A stretch of 64,000 nt of DNA, from positions 21,211,987 to 21,275,986 of the forward strand of contig CM046353.1 of the NCBI GenBank assembly GCA_025403435.1, written 5' to 3'. The DNA comes from Artocarpus heterophyllus (taxonomy: Eukaryota > Streptophyta > Magnoliopsida > Rosales > Moraceae). The notes under the pieces were generated by a model. The model was not told the origin of the DNA. It worked only from the letters and a program-made list of their open reading frames with translations, and ran no database searches. Made by a program: the position numbers and the translations under genes. Shown piece after piece: positions 59,748 through 64,000 of the stretch (positions within the stretch are counted from its first letter, which is position 1; each line of letters begins with the position of its first letter).

Positions 59748-61172
59748 CAAGTTTGACATGTTACATACATAAATTAATGACAAATCTTACTAACCTTTGT
59801 AAACAGAAGAACACAAGCAATCAATGAAGAGAAAAGTGTTCTAGAAGAGTCTCAACCAACTGGTCTTCCCGAGATTCTTTAGATAGAGCCTCAGTTTTAA
59901 TTCAAATAACCCAATAAAAAAGTTATTGATCAAAACAGCCATATTTGGATAATCTCATAGAAAATAAATATTCACAATAATTCAACATGTTTATCTTGAA
60001 TTAATTCAACCAATAAATAAACATGAATTGTCTGATTCTATCAAATTTCAGCCAATCTAATAATTTAACATAAGTTACTAATTTATTGAAAAAGTACACT
60101 ATATCGTTATAGAAATTATTATGAGCTAGCAAAATGGGACCTGATGGACCTATATAGTTTAAGCTCTGATAATTATAAAATACAATACCCCAGATATATA
60201 TTTTATAATTATCAACTCTAACGCTACTCCATTAAAAGCTTAGAACTGCTCATGAAATATATAAAACTACAAAGATCCAAATAAGCTAAGTATCCATAAC
60301 ATATCATAATGTGTCATATCCCCATAGGATATTCATAATCGGCTTAAGGATTAATTCTGTTTTACTTTCTCGATTATTTTTATCTTACGTTCCATTATCT
60401 CACCATTAGAAAATTTACTATCTAAAAACAATATACCATTCGGTTATACTTATGCATCTAAATGGTCAAGTGCTCTAGTCTTTCAATTACATGATAACGC
60501 ATATAAGAGAATATCATTAACTCTATAAAAAGAGCTATGGATTCTATATCTATAAATAACAAGTCTACACTATCAAAAGTCATGTCTCCAACGTATCAGT
60601 ATGTGTACCATCATAAAGTCAAGATGTCATCCTTTGATACATCAAAAGACATAATTCAAGATAACAGGCTCATTAGTCATTTCAAGATTAAGACACAACA
60701 CTATGATTGTCTAAAGTGAATTGATTTGCATAGACAAAATTGTTAATCCAAATCAATTCAACTTTATGCCTTGATCTAATACATCATCACCTATGACAAT
60801 ACACCAATGTTTCTACTATTTAAGTCCCACTTCGATGGCCAAGACAAGCCATTTCCTATTAAGGATGTAGACAACATAACAATCTTAGCATGAATAAAAC
60901 GCCCAACTGTATTCCCTCAATTGCGAATCTTATGATTTAGACCATCACCTTTAGAATCATGTCTTCCGCATAATCTATCCATCATATGCATGATTCTTAA
61001 CGGTTTAGACTGACAGTCTTAAGCTTTTGTTTGCTTATCATACATTCAACAAATATGAATGTAAAGAAGATAACATTTGGTATATGAACAATAAATGAAG
61101 TCATTAATGATAAAAATCTTCAAAAACATATTATGACATTTTACTCCTTAGGACATCATGTCTAATAGAATT

Positions 61173-62558
61173 AGCACATTAAATGCTTAGTAATTCTTGA
61201 TTTATTATAGACAAAGGATGGCATACTACATACTTAAACCTTTTTAATAAATAATTTTAGAAAAACTAGAACATATTTAGATTAATTGCCAGAATTGAAC
61301 CTTTAATCCTTAGTATTTGTTAAAATTGCTATTTCTTTTAAAATTAATTACACTTATAGTTAAACTTCAATCTTCTAAGTTAAATTTTACTTATTAAAGT
61401 TCCATTTACTATTCAAATTTAAGTTACATTTCTTGTTATTGAAATTTCAAAAATCACAAAAAAATCTAAAAAATTAAGATCCATATTGCATTTTTTAGGA
61501 TCATTAACATTAATATTTTATTAGATTTGTTAATAAATCAAAAACTATTTTTAGTGCCTCTCTAAACAAAAATTTCAATTTTATTCCACATTCAGATTAA
61601 AACTTAAATGTATATCCAAACGTCAATTCGGATAACAATTTAAATTACTAATTCAAATTCTAATTCAAATCACACAATTCAAATCAAATCATTGATTCAA
61701 ATCCATTTACCAAACAAACCCTAAAATAACGATAATGGACTTTTGTTGTTTCATTTTCTTTGCTAAGGAAAAAACTTGTAAAAATAAATAATTCAACCTT
61801 AACTTTCTTAAAAATAAAAAGACAGATTTAGTTTTTTTTTTTTTTAAAGAAACCTTCCTCTTAGAATCATTCAAAAAAAGAATAATAATTACAAGCTTTA
61901 TCTTTTTTTTTAAATGAGGAAAAATAATTTTTGGATAGGACACAATACATTTTATTATTCAACATTAACAATACCCCTTTTTTAAGAAATAATAAAATTA
62001 TGTCAAAACTTCAACTGAATGCAAATATGACATTCTAAAATCGTGCAATACCCATAAAAAGTATCTTTTTTCTTTTTTTTGGGATAATATCTTGTTTTTG
62101 GAAAATAATAATCTCCCCCTTCTTTTTTTTTTTTTTCGAAAAATAATGTAATGACATCTCTTTAAATGTTTTCTCAAAAAAAAAAAAAAAAAAAACTCCC
62201 TTAAAATGTTGCAATGACCCACACGCCTGCGGGCCACTCTTACCAGAGCCACATCTACACATTTTTCTGAAAGGACGTATTGACCCATTCGGGCGCTAAT
62301 GATACGGGGATTTGTAAAAATGATTTTTTAGAAAAAGTTTTTTTAGTCAATTTTTGACATAAAAAAAAATTTTTTTAGACATTAAAATAATTTTTGTTTT
62401 TTTTTATCTTCTTGAGATTTTTTATTTTATTATAGCTATTTTTTTTAAATTAAGATAATTTATCTGTACTAAAAAAACGTATTTTTTGATTTAAAAAAAA
62501 AAAACCATTTCTTCGATTCAAATTTTTTTTTTTTTTGGCCCTTTCTCCAAATTCTTCC
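61173..62558. other. AT-rich intergenic region upstream of the SUN gene
   Basis: No coding frame is supported. Long A or T runs occur near 61829-61845, 62123-62137, 62176-62195 and 62519-62536. A GC-richer stretch (62214-62300, with GCGGGCCACTC) could belong to the promoter. The first part (61173-61320) continues the sequence interrupted by the outer copia LTR. No clear TATA box was found. Confidence 0.5.
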
Positions 62559-62582
62559 ATGAGTGATGAACTGAAAGTTTAA
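62559..62582 (+). other. Possible short upstream ORF before SUN gene
   Basis: ATG with six further codons and TAA (MSDELKV), 253 bp before the SUN start codon. It matters only if transcription starts upstream of it, which the sequence does not show. Confidence 0.25.
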
Positions 62583-62835
62583 ACGCTACACCGAAAGCGC
62601 TCAAACCGTCGCTTGCCTCAAATTCCATTCAATTCTCTCTCCTTCTCCCCCATTTCTTGTTCCTTTTCAGTTTTCCCGTTTCCATTTCACCAAAAAAAAA
62701 AAAATCTCCAAACTTTTCTCACTTCCCAATTCGAAACCCCCCTCTCTCTTAGGGTTTCTCGTCCTGTTCTTTTTCTGAATTCCGTATCCAGAAACTCCAG
62801 AATTCGGCAGTTGTGGAGAGAAAGAAAGCAGCAAA
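62583..62835 (+). promoter_or_regulatory. Promoter-proximal / 5' leader region of SUN gene
   Basis: CT-rich sequence (for example 62634-62650 and 62740-62752), typical of plant 5' untranslated leaders, runs to the start codon. The start is in good context with A at -3. A non-ATG frame across this part (62613-62957) is not considered real. Confidence 0.5.
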
Positions 62836-63912
62836 ATGTCGGCTTCGACAGTGTCGATTACGGCGAATCCGGCGACTCGCCGGAGGTCGGTGGTCGCGAC
62901 GGAGAAGAAGTCGAGCGTCCAGCTAGCCGTGGCGGAGCCCCAATCCAAGGTGGCTGATGATAAATCAATGGCTGCGAATGACAGAGATCTGAGCAATCAC
63001 TCGATCAGAGGGGACGCCGTTTTGGAAAGGTCTTCCAGAGAAGCCGTGCCAATCAAGAAAACCGCCGCGACCTCCACGGTTTCCCCGCCGGCGAATCGCC
63101 GGAGCCAAAAGGCCGACGCGCCTCCGAAGCCGCGTTGGTTGACTGTCCTCAGTGTCTTCACGAAGAACTTTGTGCTTCTGGTTCTGCTTGTCGGATTGGT
63201 TCAGATGGTGAGAAGGCTTGCCTTGCGATCCGCAGAGAGAGGCGGTCCCTTCGCGTATTCGGACTTTGAGGAAAGGGTTGCGGACGCAGAAAATCTTGTA
63301 AAAACGACGGCAAGGATGATTCAGGTTCAGGTTGAGGCCGTGGATCGGAAGATCGATAGCGAAGTCGGAGGATTGAGAGAAGAAGTTGGGAAGAAGATTG
63401 AGGAGAAAAGTGTTTTTCTTGATAGCCAATTGAAAGAGTTGGGGGCTAAAAGTGAAGGAATAGAGAGGTCGCTTGGGGAGTTTAAAGATATGAATCGGAT
63501 ATCTAGAGAGGAATTTGAGAAAATTTATGAAGATTTTAAGAAGGCGAGGAGCTACGAGTTTGGTGGTGATGGTGTGGCGAATTTGAATGATATTAGGGCA
63601 TACGCAAGGGATGTGGTGTTGAAGGAGATTGAGAAGCACGCGGCGGATGGGCTCGGTCGTGTGGATTATGCTCTTGCTACCAGTGGAGCTGTGGTTTCGA
63701 AGCACTCGGAGCCCTTCTTGAAGGGGAAGGGAAGTAAATTGTTTGCGATGAGCGCGAGAAATGGAGTTCACAACGACGCTGAAAAGATGTTGAAACCGAG
63801 TTTTGGAGAACCGGGACAGTGTTTTCCGTTGAAGGGGAGCAGTGGGTTTGTGGAGATTAAGCTGAGAACGGCTATCATCCCAGAAGCTATTACCTTGGAA
63901 CATGTAGCTAAG
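62836..63912 (+). CDS. SUN-domain nuclear envelope protein, first exon (partial)
   Basis: Inner nuclear membrane protein of the Sad1/UNC-84 family; SUN proteins bind KASH proteins in the perinuclear space to form LINC bridges that shape and move nuclei and tether meiotic telomeres. The exon codes for 359 residues from MSASTVSITANPATRRR. Visible: a basic, Ser/Pro-rich nucleoplasmic N-terminus (1-100), one transmembrane segment (about 103-125, ending QMVRR), a charged heptad-rich coiled coil (about 140-235), and the first part of the SUN domain (about 276-359: DYALATSGAVVSKHSEPF, MLKPSFGEPGQCFPLKG, IIPEAITLEHVAK). The exon ends AAG before GTGATG, a usable splice donor at the position expected before the conserved SVAYD-type continuation. 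About 110 residues (rest of SUN domain) should lie beyond the window. It is intact and GC-rich, unlike its surroundings. Equivalent to plant SUN1/SUN2; which paralogue is not decided. Confidence 0.93.
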
Positions 63913-64000
63913 GTGATGTTCTCTTTCAGTGCCATGTTAGCTACATTGCATTTACAAATTATTGTCTTTGGATCTGCATGCTTTATTTCTTATCATTCCT
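63913..64000 (+). other. Start of first intron of SUN gene
   Basis: T-rich sequence after the GTGATG donor. It happens to stay open in the same frame to the window edge, but its wording no longer matches the SUN domain, so it is read as intron. Confidence 0.75.

Larger units (their letters stand above)
57664..61167 (-). repeat. Outer copia solo LTR with internal deletion and nested LTR
   Basis: Minus-strand LTR parts 57664-57733 and 59753-61167, flanked by GAATT (57659-57663, 61168-61172). Without the insert it is only about 1.49 kb. Near 59868 the sequence jumps from the GGTCTTC block to CCGAGATTCT, removing about 450-500 bp that in other copies hold the TATA box, GATAAG hairpin and dyad words. 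Its last base pair reads TA instead of CA. Confidence 0.9.

Noticed and set aside
62613..62957. 114-codon frame overlapping the SUN start
   Set aside because: It lacks an ATG start (begins at TTG) and runs out of frame through the untranslated leader and the true coding start.
62965..63903. 312-codon minus-strand open frame over the SUN exon
   Set aside because: It is the antisense shadow of a GC-rich conserved coding exon. The + strand shows the SUN transmembrane, coiled-coil and SUN-domain motifs, while the minus frame has none.

Overview
The window is nuclear DNA of a flowering plant. It is an AT-rich block of nested LTR retrotransposons with one conserved host gene at its right edge. That gene is the first exon of a SUN-domain nuclear-envelope protein (62836-63912, + strand, GC-rich, continuing beyond the window). 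No bacterial, organellar, tRNA or rRNA feature was seen.

Layout. Positions 1-2519 hold weak, unresolved LTR-like debris. From about 2520 to 25555 a decayed Athila/Tat-type Ty3-gypsy element (G, + strand) can be followed through its primer-binding site, gag, protease, reverse transcriptase (RT) and RNase H region. It is split twice. A full-length copia element (copia-1, 4242-13892, target-site duplication AATAT) sits in gag. A Tekay/Del-like gypsy element (F, 16320-24750, duplication TGAAG) sits between RT and RNase H. At 25556 element G is cut again by a minus-strand copia element (copia-B). Copia-B is itself interrupted by a second full-length minus-strand copia element (copia-C, 28569-43437, duplication CATGG). 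Copia-C carries two further insertions: a gypsy solo LTR inside its 3' LTR (30360-33541, TTTTA) and a copia solo LTR inside its RNase H region (34447-36482, CATGA/CATGT). This gives four levels of nesting.

From 43438 to 46009 there is a chimeric stretch: 15 bp of copia-B, an 860-880 bp piece of F-type LTR, then a third copia coding fragment (copia-D). It looks like a rearranged duplication of the F-B segment. Further right lie a gypsy solo LTR (H, 46179-49026, GTAGC), a minus-strand gypsy element with a very short non-coding interior (I, ending at 50860 and 55603) split by solo LTR K (52162-55153, ATCCC), a possible Athila/Tat-type LTR (J, from 56269), and a minus-strand copia solo LTR (57664-61167, GAATT) with a plus-strand copia solo LTR inside it (57734-59747, CAAGT). 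About 1.4 kb of AT-rich spacer with long A/T runs then leads to the SUN gene.

All retroelement reading frames are broken, mostly by changes of the C-to-T / G-to-A type. The structure left unexplained by ordinary annotation is mainly non-coding. (i) A GC-rich dyad word, consensus TTCGGC(AG/CT)GCCGAA, is clustered in promoter-proximal and leader regions of copia elements and also in an unrelated gypsy LTR. (ii) A row of six predicted stem-loops with self-complementary hexamers (CCTAGG four times, GGATCC once) lies in the copia leader between primer-binding site and gag, where retroviruses carry dimerisation signals. (iii) Two copia LTRs in opposite orientation lie back to back close to the SUN gene.
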